Assembly: GCA_021029095.1 (NCBI GenBank)
Contig: JAJOHG010000263.1
Location: 1-35,788, forward strand
DNA from: Phellopilus nigrolimitatus
Lineage: Eukaryota > Basidiomycota > Agaricomycetes > Hymenochaetales > Hymenochaetaceae
Reading direction: 5' to 3'
DNA length: 35,788 nucleotides
Below are positions 20,205-32,308 of the stretch, one piece after another; positions within the stretch are counted from its first letter, which is position 1, and each line of letters starts with the position of its first letter. The position numbers and the translations under genes were made by a program. The notes beneath the pieces are model-generated. The model was not told where the DNA came from, ran no database searches, and was given only the letters and a program-made list of their open reading frames with translations.

Positions 20205-22024
20205 ATGGAAAAAGCCATGAGATCCGTCTTGCAATTTAATACGCTGTCTACTCTAACCAATCTCTTGATGGAAATGTGGAAGCTGGGTTTCATTGAGGAC
20301 CTGATAGATTGCGGAAAGCTCACGGCCCGGCACTTTCGGTGTGTGTTTCCCCCTTTTTGTGCGACCGTAGTAGCAAATTGACATCTCTCCTGACATGACC
20401 GATACGATGGTATGAAAGGATCTTCGGCGTTGAAGAAGCTCTTTTTAAAGATGATCTCGATGAAACTGCAAACTACCAGCTCCTCGTTGACGGCCTGGAG
20501 GAAGCGCGGTCTACACTCCGAAACCTATCCAAGGGCGCAGACGCTCTCCTAGACGTATACAAGCCCAGGACTCGTGCCAGGCTGGCCGCCCAGGAAAGCA
20601 TTACCTTCGAGAATCCAGTCGGAATTATGGACCTGCCTGATGAGATCCTTGGGGACATATTCGAAGCCGTTTTCGATATGGACGGAGGGTTCTCGCAGCC
20701 GGATGTCAGAAAGACCAGCATGCGTGTTTCGCACGTCTGCGGTCGATTCCGGCTCATCGCGCTCGGTCTGCCACACCTATGGAGTGCCGTATCGTCCTAT
20801 TTCCACCCAGATTTGCTCGACACATGCTTAACTCGGAGCAAAAATGCGAGGCTGGACGTATACATGAATATGGAAACTAGCTTTATCAGGTATTCAAAAC
20901 TTGACTTTGACGACTTCCTGCACGCTGTCGTTCCGCATTCCAACCGCTGGCAAAAACTGAAAATCGCTACCTGTTCTGCAGAGGCCCGGAAAAGTTCTTC
21001 CCCCCAAATTCATGCGCTGCGCGATGTTTTGGACTTGCAGAGTCTGGAGGTCCTCATTATGCAGTGTTTTAACCCGAATGACCAAGATGATGTTGTCGAT
21101 GTAATTGGAGAGGAGTGCGCGCACTTTTACAGATCATGGAACATGCCTAATCTACGCAACCTGACCGCCAGTAATTCCTTAGAGGTGCTCCATCATTTCG
21201 CTGCTCTGCCCGCTTCGACATCAATGTTGACATCGTGCAAGCTTATCTTCGGCATGTGTCTTCAAGATGAACCGGTTTTAGACGCGCTCTTGGCCTTCTT
21301 GCGTCAATCGCCTTTATTGGAGGAAGTCAACCTCAAATTTTACCCAGATTCTCTCGTGCCCGACGACCGGGGCGGTCGAATCGAGCTGCGCAATCTCAAA
21401 ACTCTGCTCATGTCTTTCGAGAGCGTCGCGTCGAACGACACAGACGGTCCTTTTGCGCTCGAAGGCTTCATGCGCAAGTTGGATCTTCCTTCCCTTTCGG
21501 AGCTGCGCGTCAGCTTCTCGGATTGCTCGGAGGACCTGTTCGAATCTTGGCTCAGCTCCATTTTCGTCGAAGAGGCGTACCCTTTGCTCGAGGAGCTAGA
21601 GATCCAGAATTACATAGGACATGGAACATTTAACGGCGTGTACGAGAACGTGGGGCTTTTTGAGCGTGCGCCGAACCTGCGCCACCTTTCCCTCCTGACT
21701 CCGACCATTCCGTTGCGCATCAGGGAAGCCCGATCGGAGGACGGGCGGCTCAAGGAAGTCATTCTTCCGCACCTGCGATCGCTCCGTGTAATGTCACCCA
21801 ATCATCCTCTGGTCGACAATGACTCGATTGAAAATCTTGTCTCCGGCGTGATGAACAGTACTGAGCGGGCAGAATTTGAGGGTGTAGAGGTCGTTCAATG
21901 GTCTGCCTGGAATCCGATGTGGTCGAGAAGACCGGTGCCAGCTGATAAAATCAAAACAGTCCCGCATTTTCTTTCGAAGCTGGTATGTGTTGTACCATTT
22001 TGTGCTTTCATGTGCTTCAGTTGA
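20205..22024 (+). CDS. F-box protein with leucine-rich repeats
   Basis: Exons 20205-20338 and 20419-22024 give 579 residues. A GTATGT donor at 21983 and an AG at 22020 allow a third exon to 22341 (672 residues), so the C-terminus is unsettled. An N-terminal helical region (MEKAMRSVLQFN..., then GVEEALFKDDLDE) precedes the F-box at about residue 115 (IMDLPDEILGDIFEAVF, then VSHVCGRFRLIALGLPHLWS). That helix would bind Skp1 in an SCF ubiquitin ligase. The rest has irregular leucine-rich repeats (LRNLTAS, LLEEVNLKF, LPSLSELRVSF, LRHLSLLTP, LPHLRSLRVMSP) that would bind a substrate. F-box/LRR genes are greatly expanded in Agaricomycetes, so the target cannot be predicted. Confidence 0.85.
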
Positions 22025-22333
22025 TGTCGTCTCCCTCAAGCAATCGCGTTTCCTTACCCTCAATTGACGATTCAATAGTATTGCTGAATCGCTGTTTGGC
22101 ATCTTCATCGACAGTGCGTCTACAAGAGGAATATCGAGCTTCTACTATCTATGCGTATGTGTCGTCACGAAAAGCATTCGTATCCATTCATATTTGCAAT
22201 GGCGGAGAGCATTTGACTTCTGCGAGTGTGTCGCGGGAGCTCTGCGTAAGGCCGAGATGCCGATTTCAATGTGGACTGGGGATAAGCTTACATAAGGAAG
22301 AAATATATCGACGTCATGGTGTGGTCATACTAC

Positions 22334-22341
22334 ATATTTAA
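22334..22341 (+). promoter_or_regulatory. TATA-like box of the small 77-residue gene
   Basis: TATTTAA at about 22334-22341, roughly 125 nt upstream of the ATG at 22461. It overlaps the possible third exon of the F-box gene. Confidence 0.3.
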
Positions 22342-22460
22342 GGCCAACTCGACGAATAGCACCCAACTAAATTCTTGTGATTTACTACCATCCACTACTC
22401 GCTCTCGTCGAATATATTCGAATATCACTCTTCTACACCAACATAACCTCATAAATCATC

Positions 22461-22823
22461 ATGGCCAGCCGTGTTGGGACGAAAGGCGTTGTAAGTTCAT
22501 ATCTTACTTTTATTTCTCAGGAAGGACTCTAGCTGACATTCGTTTCTTGTGGATGTAATAGGCCATTGCATGCCTGGCGGGTATGGCGATTGCAGGAGCT
22601 GGGATGGCGTCGGCGCAGCCGAAGACGAAGTCTGAGCAGCAACAAAAGACAGTGAACGGTGAGCAGCTAGTCTCACTTACACCGTCGTGGCGGGGCCTCA
22701 CACCGGTGGCATACAGGTCAGAGCGAGCAGAGCGGGTCGGGTATGAAGGAGGTTGAGCCCTCCATGAGCTCATTGGACGTGCGTAAAGCCGTGCAAGGAA
22801 AGTCGCCTTCGGACAAATACTAG
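22461..22823 (+). CDS. small protein of 77 residues with hydrophobic N-terminus
   Basis: Three exons, 22461-22490, 22562-22658 and 22717-22823, with clean GTAAGT and GTGAGC donors and matching phases. The ATG context is ATCATCATGGCC. The protein starts MASRVGTKGV, has a Gly/Ala-rich hydrophobic stretch (AIACLAGMAIAGAGMASAQ) that could be a signal peptide or membrane anchor, then a polar tail rich in Gln, Ser and Lys ending SPSDKY. No family recognised. If the hydrophobic part is cleaved after ASAQ, the mature peptide would be about 45 residues with no cysteine. Confidence 0.65.
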
Positions 22824-23688
22824 TTTGCTGGAGGACATCTTTCGAGCAACGGAGGGAAGACTGGATCAAATCGACGCAAGTGTATGATATGTACGATTTC
22901 TGGGAGTGTGGCGCCATTCTTCACTGTATAGCATTAAAAAATCATTATTTATGAATGTTTTTGTGGTTGGCTGTTCAAATTATCGAAATTTCTACCGGTT
23001 CCGTGCTTGAGCAGTCACAACGCGAGAGCCTGTCGATCATGACGAGTGTCCATCTTCAGGCATGTGTAAATTGGTTGCTGCTTGATGCTATATCAATCCA
23101 GTAAGTGTCAAAATGACTGTCGAGAAGTTGCGAATCTCCCATCTAGCCGTTACTGACAGCATTCATCACCCGACAAAAACTGATACCAGTGATTGTGATC
23201 TCCTAGTATTTGCCCATTGTTTTATTCCTTTCGGCTCAGCGATGTGTTGCTGCCAGGGGTTGAAAATAATATTGAAAGAAGCAGAAAAGTCGTGTTTCGC
23301 TGTTTGAGTCGAAGGTCGAATCGAAGCACACAAGTTTCTGGAAAGGCAGGCGGCGCATGTCGATCCCCGATATGCCCGAAGCACGTGGCGCGGCGGTGCG
23401 CCTTTCGCGCTGCATCAGACAGGTCGGTCAATGGTAGTCCACCATCAGCTCTCACTGCTGCCAATCACATCAGTAAACGTCCAGTTCAAAAGGTGTTGAC
23501 CGCCTCAAGTCCTCCGGAACTTCCACTCCTTTGTTCTTCCCCTTCAATCAAAGTGCTTCACGACGACAAAGGCCTTGTTGAACAAAGCGCGTTGTACTCC
23601 GGCCTGAATAACAACCAGAGCGGAACGTTTCGTTTTTCTGCACCCTTCCCCTCCTTTCAACGGCATCACTCGACGCCCTGTAAGAGAT
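22824..23688. other. intergenic, no supported gene
   Basis: About 865 bases. A long plus-strand frame enters from 23217, but its first part has no motif and overlaps the likely promoter and 5' UTR of the next gene. I see nothing else supportable. Confidence 0.45.
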
Positions 23689-24658
23689 ATGTTCTGTTCC
23701 GACGCCAACAGGTTTGCGTTGCCAGTGAGTCTGACTTGTTGACTCGTTCGAGTTTCATATCGTTCTGTAACACTGTGCTCCAGTATTCACCCTCGACATG
23801 CGCCCTCGATGCATCCATCACGCCCGTGCCATCCATCCTTCTCATCGCCTTCTTCTTCATCTACGTCCCCCTCAAACTGCGCGCCAGGCGCACGCTCGTG
23901 GCCCCCTCTTCGTACAGCGCATACAAGTACGGACCACCCCAGGACGCGAATGCGGCTCGCGCCACATGGAACAAAAAATGGGTGCACTACACCTACCTCG
24001 CGCTCGCCGTGTGCCTGCTCGCGCTGCGCGTGCTCGAGGTCGCGCGGCTCGTCGCGGCGCGCATGGGCGTCGCGCTCCTGCCGATAGGGCTCGTCGCGAA
24101 CGTGCTCGCGATCGCGATGCTGTCGTACGGCGGGCTGGGCCTCGGCATGGGCCGGGCGCGGAGCCTCGAGATATCTATTGTACGTATAAAGAAACCGGAA
24201 AACATTCGCATTTCCAGCGGCACTAGAGCGCGTTGTTCTCCCTCGTGTATTTATAAATTATTCAACAGAGTCTCGCCGCGTACTGGGCGCTCTCTACCAT
24301 CCTCGAGGCCGTGAAAGTTGCGCGCTTGGTGATTTACGAGCAGCTCAACCCTGCGAAAGGCACGGCTTACCCCTCTTCCGACTGGCTCTTGGATAATGGG
24401 TGCATGGTTAGTGCTCATTCCCTCCCTTCAATCTATTTTATCCAGTGGAATTATATTTACCGCTTAAACTTCCGACTGATTTTTAAAATCAAATTCTTCT
24501 TTATAAAGCTTGGCCTTTTGGTCGTCTTCCTTCTTGTCGAAGGCGCGTATTCCGCGCTCCTTTGGAGGTCGACGGTGCTCGCCGAGGCTGGGCGGGGCGG
24601 CGCACTCAGGGAGATGCAGATCAGCAAGCCGAAGCTTGTCCCGGAATTGTTTGTCTAG
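23689..24658 (+). CDS. five-helix membrane protein of unknown function
   Basis: Four exons, all phase 0: 23689-23724, 23784-24179, 24269-24406, 24509-24658, 239 residues. The short first exon (MFCSDANRFALP) joins YSPSTCALDASITPVPSILL. Predicted membrane helices: PSILLIAFFFIYVPLKL, YTYLALAVCLLALRVLEVAR, a third around LLPIGLVANVLAIAML, a fourth in WALSTILEAVKVARLVIY and a fifth in LGLLVVFLLVEGAYSALLW. A cytosolic Lys/Arg-rich tail ends in LVPELFV. The layout resembles hydrophobic N-terminal modules of fungal membrane proteins, but I recognise no named family. Exon 2 is very GC-rich, so shadow frames on both strands look long. An intact gene is likely. Confidence 0.75.
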
Positions 24659-25015
24659 GCCACTTTTTCTGCTGGACCTCTTCTCTTTTATGTTTTGTTT
24701 TGCGGACTTACAGACTACGTGACATCACTGTACTTTACTGATTTCTGAGTGTATATTGTATAATACATTACTGCGTTTAGTCAGACACCAGTTGAAACAA
24801 GCCACATTCAGTCCCCCGAGGGTTTACAGCTGAATTTTCATAGTAAGGTGAGGATTTCACCTTTGCGAGTCAACTGATGCAAGAAATATGGCCTGTGTAT
24901 TGTAACAGTTGATAAAACAACAAGAATGGATGACAGGTTTGAGCCACACAACATAGTAAATTGCTACCATCACGATACAAACCAGTGGAAACCATGCCGG
25001 ATCAGAGCGCTTGTT
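24659..25015. other. convergent 3' region
   Basis: About 360 bases between two stops facing each other (the membrane protein on plus, the P450 on minus). No gene. From about 24898 the sequence resembles 29776-29902, the 3' flank of the second P450, so the duplication reaches beyond the stop codon. Confidence 0.5.
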
Positions 25016-27330
25016 TTAATTTCTCGACGTCAACACAACAGGCAATCTGCCATTCTTCATAGTGAACCAGTCCTCCAGCTTCGTCTCCCATTCGCGCGGG
25101 TCGTAGCCGCTGGCAAACCGGACTTCGAAGCGCTGGATAATTAGCGAAACGACCATGCGCAACTCTGTAAGCGCGAGGTTACGCCCTGCACAGATCTCGG
25201 GGCCGTACGAAAAGGGAATGAACGCCACCGTGTTCACGATCACCCCCGGGTCATCCGACTTCGAGTTCATCGCTATCTCGATGGCTTGTTTTCCCGCGCG
25301 CTTCGCGGCGTTCTGACGCAACCAGCGCTCCGGCCAAAATGCATCGGGCGAAGGATGGAAGTAGCGTGGGTCGCGGTGAAGAACGTATGGTGGAACGATA
25401 ACAGCAGTGCCCTCTGGAAAGAACCTGTTTACAGCACACATATAAGTACATGGACCATTGAGCATGGTGTGCGTTCACACCTATCTCCTACCCATTTCCC
25501 TCCACTTCCAGCTTCTGGAGCACGCTGTATGTAGGTAGCCACTGCCGGCTGGAGGCGCAACGTTTCGTTACTTCCGTGATACTTGTCAGTAAGGGTTCAG
25601 CGATTTATAAATAGACAAGAGACTCACATAACCGCGTTCAGGAATGGCATTCCAATGAGCTTTGTGGCATCGAAAGGATCGCCCTCGCCAGGCGGGAAAA
25701 CCGCGTCTACCTCCTTCTGAAGTCGCTTGTAGTCATCTGGATGCGTGAGCAGATAGTAGAAGATACCGCCGAGCGTGGTAGAGGTCGTATCAGAGCCGGC
25801 GACGATAGCAAGCTCGCCATTCGAGAGGATCTCTGCTTCAGACGGCCGGGTCTTCTCGACGCCGTCTTCATCACCCTGCACGTCCGGACATAAGCGAACC
25901 ATTCTCTATTTGATTCAAGGTAAACTCTAGGAAGCTGAAGCTCACGATATGGAAAAACAAATCCCGCGATATAGACCCATTCTTCCGACGCATCCTCGCT
26001 TTTTCAAAGGAAAATTCGCGGAAACTGTTAACATTCTTTGTGACGCCAGGGATCTTAAAAAGGAGATGTGATAGCCACGAAAGATGCTGCACGATTGCGA
26101 CAGATCTGAAGATGATGATGAGCTGCATGTTTCCAAATTATCGAAATACGACATACTCTAATGAAGCTTGCAACGTCGTAAATACTCCTTCATTATCTCC
26201 GCCATTGTGCATGAGCTCAAACCCGCCCCCAAAGCTGCAGGAATAAAGGGGATTCATTAAAGCTCTGGCAGCTTGAAAAAGTCGCCATCCTTACGCCATG
26301 TCGCCCATGAAATCCACCCTGTCGTGAAATAGTCATTACCCAAGTTTAATACTCGAGATCAAAAACTTACGCAAAGAAAGAAAACCACGATGCTAAGTCG
26401 ACTCCGGTCTTACGCTTCTCCAATTCTTTTACAAGCTGCAGAGCACGCCGCACTACAAGTGGCTCGTATCCCTTGACTCCTGCTGTATTGAACGCACGAT
26501 TCCACGGCTTTCGGCGCCGTACATGCTCGTGCGTGGTACGAATTGCAATGAGCGATGGTGTATCATCAGGAGGGAAACGAGCAGACCACACTAAATCCAT
26601 GTGGGTCACAGAGTCAGAATGATAAATATAATTCGGAATTCTAGCGGAAATATGCTACTCACTCGGTCCTTTCGTCATGCCGTTCACTCCTAGAATATCT
26701 GGAATCGCACTCGCATCTGCTATCGAAAGTTCATTCGGTCCTAGATGTTGGGGTTTCAGAAGAATCTTTTGTAAACATCGGGCTGAAAGAAAATGGAATG
26801 AAGCACGTCCACTCACCAGTACGGACGTATGGTCCATATCGATCATGAAGCTGTTTGTGATAAATGTGATTTGTTCCTTTTGCCATCATCCATGCGGCCC
26901 AGAGCTTCGAAATTTTCGCAAGCACCGGGCCTGGGTATTGTGCAAGCGGGTGCCATGGAGAAAGGCGATAGACAACTATGCTTGTAGCCAACGCTGAATA
27001 GAACAAGGCAAACGAGCTTAGACGTGCAACGAAGGCAGACTCGAAGTGTTCGACAAAGAAGAGCGCAGGAAGGGCGGGAGCAAAAACGAGCAGGAGAAAG
27101 TTAGCAAAGAGATGAAGCGCATTGATCTCGTATCGCTTATAGACTGCATGTATGACCTGCAATTATAGTGCGCGAGATTAGCGATTACTTAGGAGAAGAT
27201 GAGAACTCAATACTCGCCAGAGCACACGCGACGTCCAGAAGAACTGCGTCAAGAAGTCGGAGGTGTGGCAAGTCGAACGCAGGGAGCGCTGTGCTAGTCA
27301 CTGGCATGCTGCCGGATCAATCTCTTTACC
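24898..27330. repeat. segmental duplication, copy A (P450 copy 1)
   Basis: Gene body, introns and both flanks correspond to 29776-32250. Shared non-coding parts include the 3' flank (CCAGTGGAAACCATGCC before the stop region) and the 5' exon with its first intron. Borders are approximate. Confidence 0.75.
25016..27307 (-). CDS. cytochrome P450, copy 1
   Basis: Ten exons: 27307-27233, 27156-26817, 26740-26663, 26590-26371, 26318-26295, 26234-26157, 26105-25946, 25875-25628, 25570-25481, 25424-25016. Phases close throughout, 573 residues. N-terminal membrane helix (FANFLLLVFAPALPALFF) and Pro-rich hinge YPGPVLAKISKLW. Oxygen-binding helix I AGSDTTS (about residue 352), ExxR helix ETLR (about 410), PERW motif, and haem loop FSYGPEICAGR with the cysteine ligand near 520. 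An ER-bound monooxygenase needing P450 reductase. Exon 6 was joined at a 51-nt intron (26106-26156) because the frame otherwise meets TAA. The first exon is the least certain part. Copy 2 has the same intron phases. The haem loop has Glu before Ile-Cys where copy 2 has the more usual Ala-Asn-Cys. Substrate unknown. Confidence 0.85.
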
Positions 27331-27381
27331 AGGCTTGTCGGCGGCAGAGGAGGCAGCAAAATCCAAACGTTCTCTACTGCT

Positions 27382-27389
27382 TATTTATA
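27382..27389 (-). promoter_or_regulatory. TATA box of P450 copy 1
   Basis: TATAAATA on the minus strand, about 75 nt upstream of the proposed ATG at 27307. Supports the choice of first exon. Confidence 0.5.
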
Positions 27390-29775
27390 CCACCATGGGT
27401 ATACGGACAAACTCCATTCGACGGAAAGGCACGAGGCCGGAGCGGACAATAACGCCCTTCTTTTATACATGTATCTGCTTCTGACATGAATTCAACTTTG
27501 AAATCAGTCAATAGTGACCACGTACTCCTATGCCGATCAACGATTCATCGGACCAACGTCAATCATGCTGATGCACCCCCTCAGCGAGAGTTTACTTACA
27601 GGCGCGCGGTCGGCCTAACATCACAAACAGGTCCCATGATATCCTTTTTTCACCTGCACGAGTCGTACTGCGTAAGCAACGCGACACGATCCCGCATCTC
27701 TGCTCGCGAGCGCGAGATTCTTGCCAGTACAACTTGCATAGCCGGCTGAAAACGATGACCGTGGCCAGGTCTCACGACCGGCGCAACGTTAGAGCTTGTT
27801 TGAGAGCCACCAGAAGCGGGCTCGTTTATAAACATCGAATTGGCTTCCCCATGAGAAACCAATATCCAGAAATTTTGCAGAGGAGTGCTGCCATGAGAAA
27901 TCAAGGGAAGGAAGAAAGAGTGTTGCCAACGAAGCTTGCCAACAGACATAGCCGCCGGAGCAATGGGGTAACGTGCAGTGCCGACGTGCAACACCAGCGT
28001 CCGCGCAAGTCCATTCCGAATTTCAGCGATTTGTGTGCAGTGTGAGACAAGCGAAGGGATCGCGTCTAAATTGACCATGCGGCGGGACACGGTATTCGGA
28101 GAGCGCGAGTGGTGGACGAATGTCCGGGCAGCCGCACGAGTTCGCATCAGCTTAGGTCATGGTTATGTCAGTTTCACCGGAATCAAAGTCGACTTACATA
28201 ATGCTGCTATGATTCTGTCTGCGGAAGCAAATTCCGTCAACCGTACATACACTCTGGCTAGTATGTTCAAATGCTGACCCCACACAGTCCGAATCTTTTG
28301 CTATCTATCTAAAGATATACTACTTGAACAGGTTCTGTTGCCTTAATGGATGCGAATTTGCGGCGCAGAAAAGGGGTCTCCAGCTTATGAATGTACCTGT
28401 ACGTTCACTTCGCAAGAGTTTTTGAAAAACATTGCTGGAACCACTAAGGCTCAATGAGCAGCCCCCATGTAAGTATGCGCAACGCTCCTTCATTTTCGGA
28501 TAAAATACTGAGCACTCTGCATGTACTTCTGATATATGTTACCTTGACAGTTAAGCACTCTTAAGCACCTTATAACGTTCTTTGCTTTCACCGGCATCGC
28601 GGGACTCATTCTCAATAACATGATCTTCTGACTCAATGGCAAATCATCAATATGTTTTTTTTTGGCTTTATGCTGGACTACCGTTGCGAGACGAGCTCTC
28701 TTAGATTTACAGATTTACCAAAATGGAATGCCAGTGGCCATTTGTTAGATTTCGTTTTACTTGGGTCCCGTCCGAAGACAGATGATAAGGAGGATTTAGA
28801 GTTGCAGATCGACAAAAGATCGACATCACTCCCTAATCGGGATTGTTTGATTCCGGAGTATCTATACTTTCTTTTCCCTTTTTGTTTAATGAGTGTATAG
28901 GATTTGCTGTAGAGAATCCAGAGTACTTTTATTTTATTGTTGTAAAGAGATGATGCCGTGAGTCAAGATATCTTGATTCTGAGACGAATGTCACAGATAT
29001 CGACTTCTTACAGCTGCTAGCAAAAATCATGGCAGTCGCGGGTCAGAATGAAACGAAATGGGTCGCCATTATAATTCGGACTAAGAGAGGTTTCGGTATG
29101 CTTAGAAAGGTCCCACAATCGCCTTTCCTTGAAACATTGCTTCAAAACCTTCAAGACAAGAAAACTCACACAACAAATACGCATTTAGAGACATCCAGAG
29201 GTTTAGCAGCATACAAATAATGTAATAAATGACAATATACCATGCCAATATATATGTAACTTAGGACTGGACAACAAACAAGAGGGCCTTGGGCGAGAAC
29301 TTGTCAATCACTTTGATTGTACATTTTTCTCTTGCATCCGTACATGATGTGTATTTACTCTAGGTACCTTCTGGTGCATTTAGGCAGCACTGTGTTGGAC
29401 AAAACAACGAAGATGCCGAGTCTGAGTATCCAACACGCGTTGAAATCTTGCTAAATCAGAATTGCAATGTAAGTTCATTTTATTCCAATCCCACCATTAC
29501 TTTTGCAAACAACTGTAAACCCTAGGGCACTTGAATAAATTACCGACAATCGTTTTTGCGAGCGGACTAAGCTCTGCAGCGAGCTTCAAAGCCGGCATGC
29601 CTGGTTATCCCGCAGTTGTTGTAAAAGGTAGGCATCTCCGTCTCAGGACTCATGAACACCTAATTGTGCGGTGGACCTGGCGGCACGATAATCCGAGGAC
29701 GCAAGAAAGAAGAAACCGACTTTTCGGGGCGAGTCTACAGCATTTGAATTCGCACTCGTACTTCAAGAACGTATA
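27390..29775. other. long spacer between the two P450 genes
   Basis: About 2.4 kb. The 5' part is the P450 copy 1 upstream region. A 165-codon minus-strand frame (28147-27650) shows no motif I recognise, and its plus-strand counterpart is similar in length, so I do not call it. The rest is AT-rich. A short segment near 28800 (AGATCGACAAAAGAT) recurs near 32528, upstream of P450 copy 2. No LTR, transposase or RNA gene seen. Confidence 0.4.
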
Positions 29776-32250
29776 CGTAACAGTAAATAAAAGAACAAGA
29801 ATGATGAGAGGTCTGAGCCACATATCATACTAAATTGCTGCCATAATCAAACCCCTAAACGATACGAGCCAGTGGAAACCATGCCGAATCAGAGCGCTTG
29901 TTCTAATTTCTCGACGTCAACACAACAGGCAATCTGCCATTCTTCATGGTGAGCCAGTCCTCCAGCTTTGTCTCCCACTCACGCGGGTCGTAGCCGCTGG
30001 CGAACCGGACTTCGAAGCGCTGGATAATTAACGACACGACCATGCGCAACTCCGTAAGCGCGAGGTTACGCCCTGCGCAGTTCGCGGGGCCATACGAGAA
30101 GGGAATGAACGCCGCCATATTCGTGATCACCTCCGGGTCACCCGACTCCGAGTCTGGCGTTATCTCAGCGGCTTGTTTTCCCGCGCGATCCGCGGCGCTC
30201 TGACGCAGCCAGCGCTCCGGCCAAAATGCATCGGGCGAAGGATGGAAGTAGCGTGGGTCGCGGTGAAGAACGTATGGTGGAACGATAACAGCAGTGCCCT
30301 CTGGAAGGAACCTGTTAACAGCACACATATAAGTAAATGAGCGATTGAGCATGGTGTGCGTTCGCACCTGTCTTTTACCCATTTCCCTCCACTTCCGGCT
30401 TCCGGAGCACGCTGTACGCTGGTGGCGACCGCCGGCTGGAGGCGTAATATTTCATTACTTCCACGTTATTCGTTAGTAAGGTCCCAGCGATTCCTTGCTA
30501 AACAGTAAGCTCACATGACCGCGTTCAGAAACGGCATTCCAATAAGCTTTGCGGCGTCGAAAGGATCGCCTTCACCAGGCGGGAAAACCGCGTCTACTTC
30601 CTTCTGAAGTCGATTATAGTCATCTGGATGTGTAAGTAAATAGTAGAAAATACCGCCGAGCGTGGAAGAGGTCGTATCAGAGCCGGCGATGATAGCAAGC
30701 CCGCCGTTTGAGATGATCTCTGCTTCCGTGGGCGGCGTCTTCTCGACCCCGTCTTCATCAATCTGCAAGTCCGGATGCAAGCGTACCAATTCTCATGTGA
30801 TTCAAGTTAATCTTTAGAAAGGTAAGCTTACGAGATGGAAAAACAAGTCCCTCAATAGAGAACCGTTCTTCCGACGCATCCGCACTTTTTCAACGCAAAA
30901 GTCACGGAAGCGGTTAGCATTCTTTGTGACGCCAGGGATCCTGAAAAGGAGATGTGCCAGCCACGGAAGATGATGCATGATCGAGACAGATCTGAAGGCG
31001 GCGATTAGCTCCATGTTTCCAGATTATAGGCATACAGCGCACTCCATTGCAGCTTGCAACAACGTAAATACGCCTTCATTGTCACCGCCGTTGCGCATAA
31101 GTTCAAAACCGCTCCCAAAGCTGCGGAAATAAAGAGTATTCATTAAAGCCATGGCAGCTTGAAAAAGTCGCTATCCTTACGCCATGTCATCCATGAAATC
31201 AGTCCTGTCGTGAAACCGTCAATATTCATGTTTATTGTCATACAAAACGAGGCCAAACGCTTACGCAAAGAAGATAAACCACGATGCTAAGTCGACTCCG
31301 GTCTTGCGCTTCTCTAATTCCCCTACAAGCTGCAGAGCACGCCGCACTACAAGCGGCTCGTACCCCTTAACACCTGCTGTATTGAACGCGCGATTCCATG
31401 GCTTTCGGCGCCGCGCGTGCTCGTGCACGGTGCGAATTGCAATGAGCGACGGTGAAGTACCCGGTCGAGTATGTGCAGACCAAACTAAATTTGAATCAGG
31501 TTACGCAGAATTCGAAACTTCAGTCTGCCTATATTACTCACTCGGTCCTTTGGGCATTCCGTTCGCTCCTAGAATATCTGGAATCGCACTCGCCTCTGCT
31601 ATCGAAAGCTCATTCGGTCCTAGATATTTCAGTTTCAGAAGAAGGATCATCTACGAACATCGGCCTGGAAGAATAATGCAGGTCAACACACCAGCACGGA
31701 CGTATGGACCATATATATCATGAAGCTGTTTGTGATAAATGTGATTCGTCCCTTTCGCCATCACCCAAGCGGCCCAGAACTTTGAGACCTTCGCAAATAA
31801 CGGTCCCGGATATTGTGCGAGCGGGTGCCATGGGGAAAGGCGATATGTAACTATGCTCGTAGCCAGCGCTGAGTAGAACAAGGCGAATGCGCTTAGCAGC
31901 GCAAGGAAAACAGACTCGGGGAAATGTTCGATAAAGAAGAGCGCAGGAAGAGCGGGAACAAACATGAGCAGGAGAAAGTTAGCAAAGAGATGACACGCAT
32001 TGATCTCGTATCGCTTATAGACTGCATGTATAACCTGCAATTATGGTATTCGAGATTAGCGATTTCTTAGGAGACGATGAGAACTCAATACTCGCCAGAG
32101 CACACGCCACGTCAAGAAGAAGCACATCACGAAGCGAGAGGAGTGGCAAATCGAACGCAGGGGGCATCATGGTAGCCACTGGCATGCTGTCTAATCAATC
32201 CTTTTATCAGGCTTGCTGGTGGCAGAGACAGCAGAAATCCAATGGTTGCT
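29776..32250. repeat. segmental duplication, copy B (P450 copy 2)
   Basis: Direct-orientation partner of 24898-27330, including flanking non-coding DNA. Introns have diverged more than exons, as expected for a duplication kept under selection. Confidence 0.75.
29903..32185 (-). CDS. cytochrome P450, copy 2
   Basis: Ten exons matching copy 1 one for one: 32185-32111, 32034-31692, 31619-31542, 31484-31265, 31204-31181, 31120-31043, 30991-30832, 30762-30515, 30457-30368, 30311-29903. 574 residues, with one extra codon in exon 2. Helix I AGSDTTS, ExxR as EILR, PERW, and haem loop FSYGPANCAGRNLA are all present, so the catalytic core is complete. Exon 5 encodes TDFMDDMA where copy 1 has VDFMGDMA. 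No stop or frameshift is seen, so both copies look functional. The near-identical C-terminal 136 residues contrast with changes in the substrate-recognition regions around exons 3-5, which may mean different substrates. Family number not assigned. Confidence 0.86.
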
Positions 32251-32300
32251 CAAAGGCGGTAGATGAGCTGCGGATAAGACGTCCATTTTCTCAACTGCTC

Positions 32301-32308
32301 ATTTATAT
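32301..32308 (-). promoter_or_regulatory. TATA box of P450 copy 2
   Basis: TATAAAT on the minus strand, about 118 nt upstream of the proposed ATG at 32185. Its position is similar to that of copy 1. Confidence 0.45.

Noticed and set aside
27157..27162. Start of P450 copy 1 at 27162
   Set aside because: The codon is TTG and spans the AG of a 3' splice site. An upstream ATG exon (27307-27233) with a TATA box in front is present in both copies.
27650..28147. 165-codon minus-strand frame between the P450 genes
   Set aside because: No recognisable motif, a similar-length frame on the other strand, and no splice partners.
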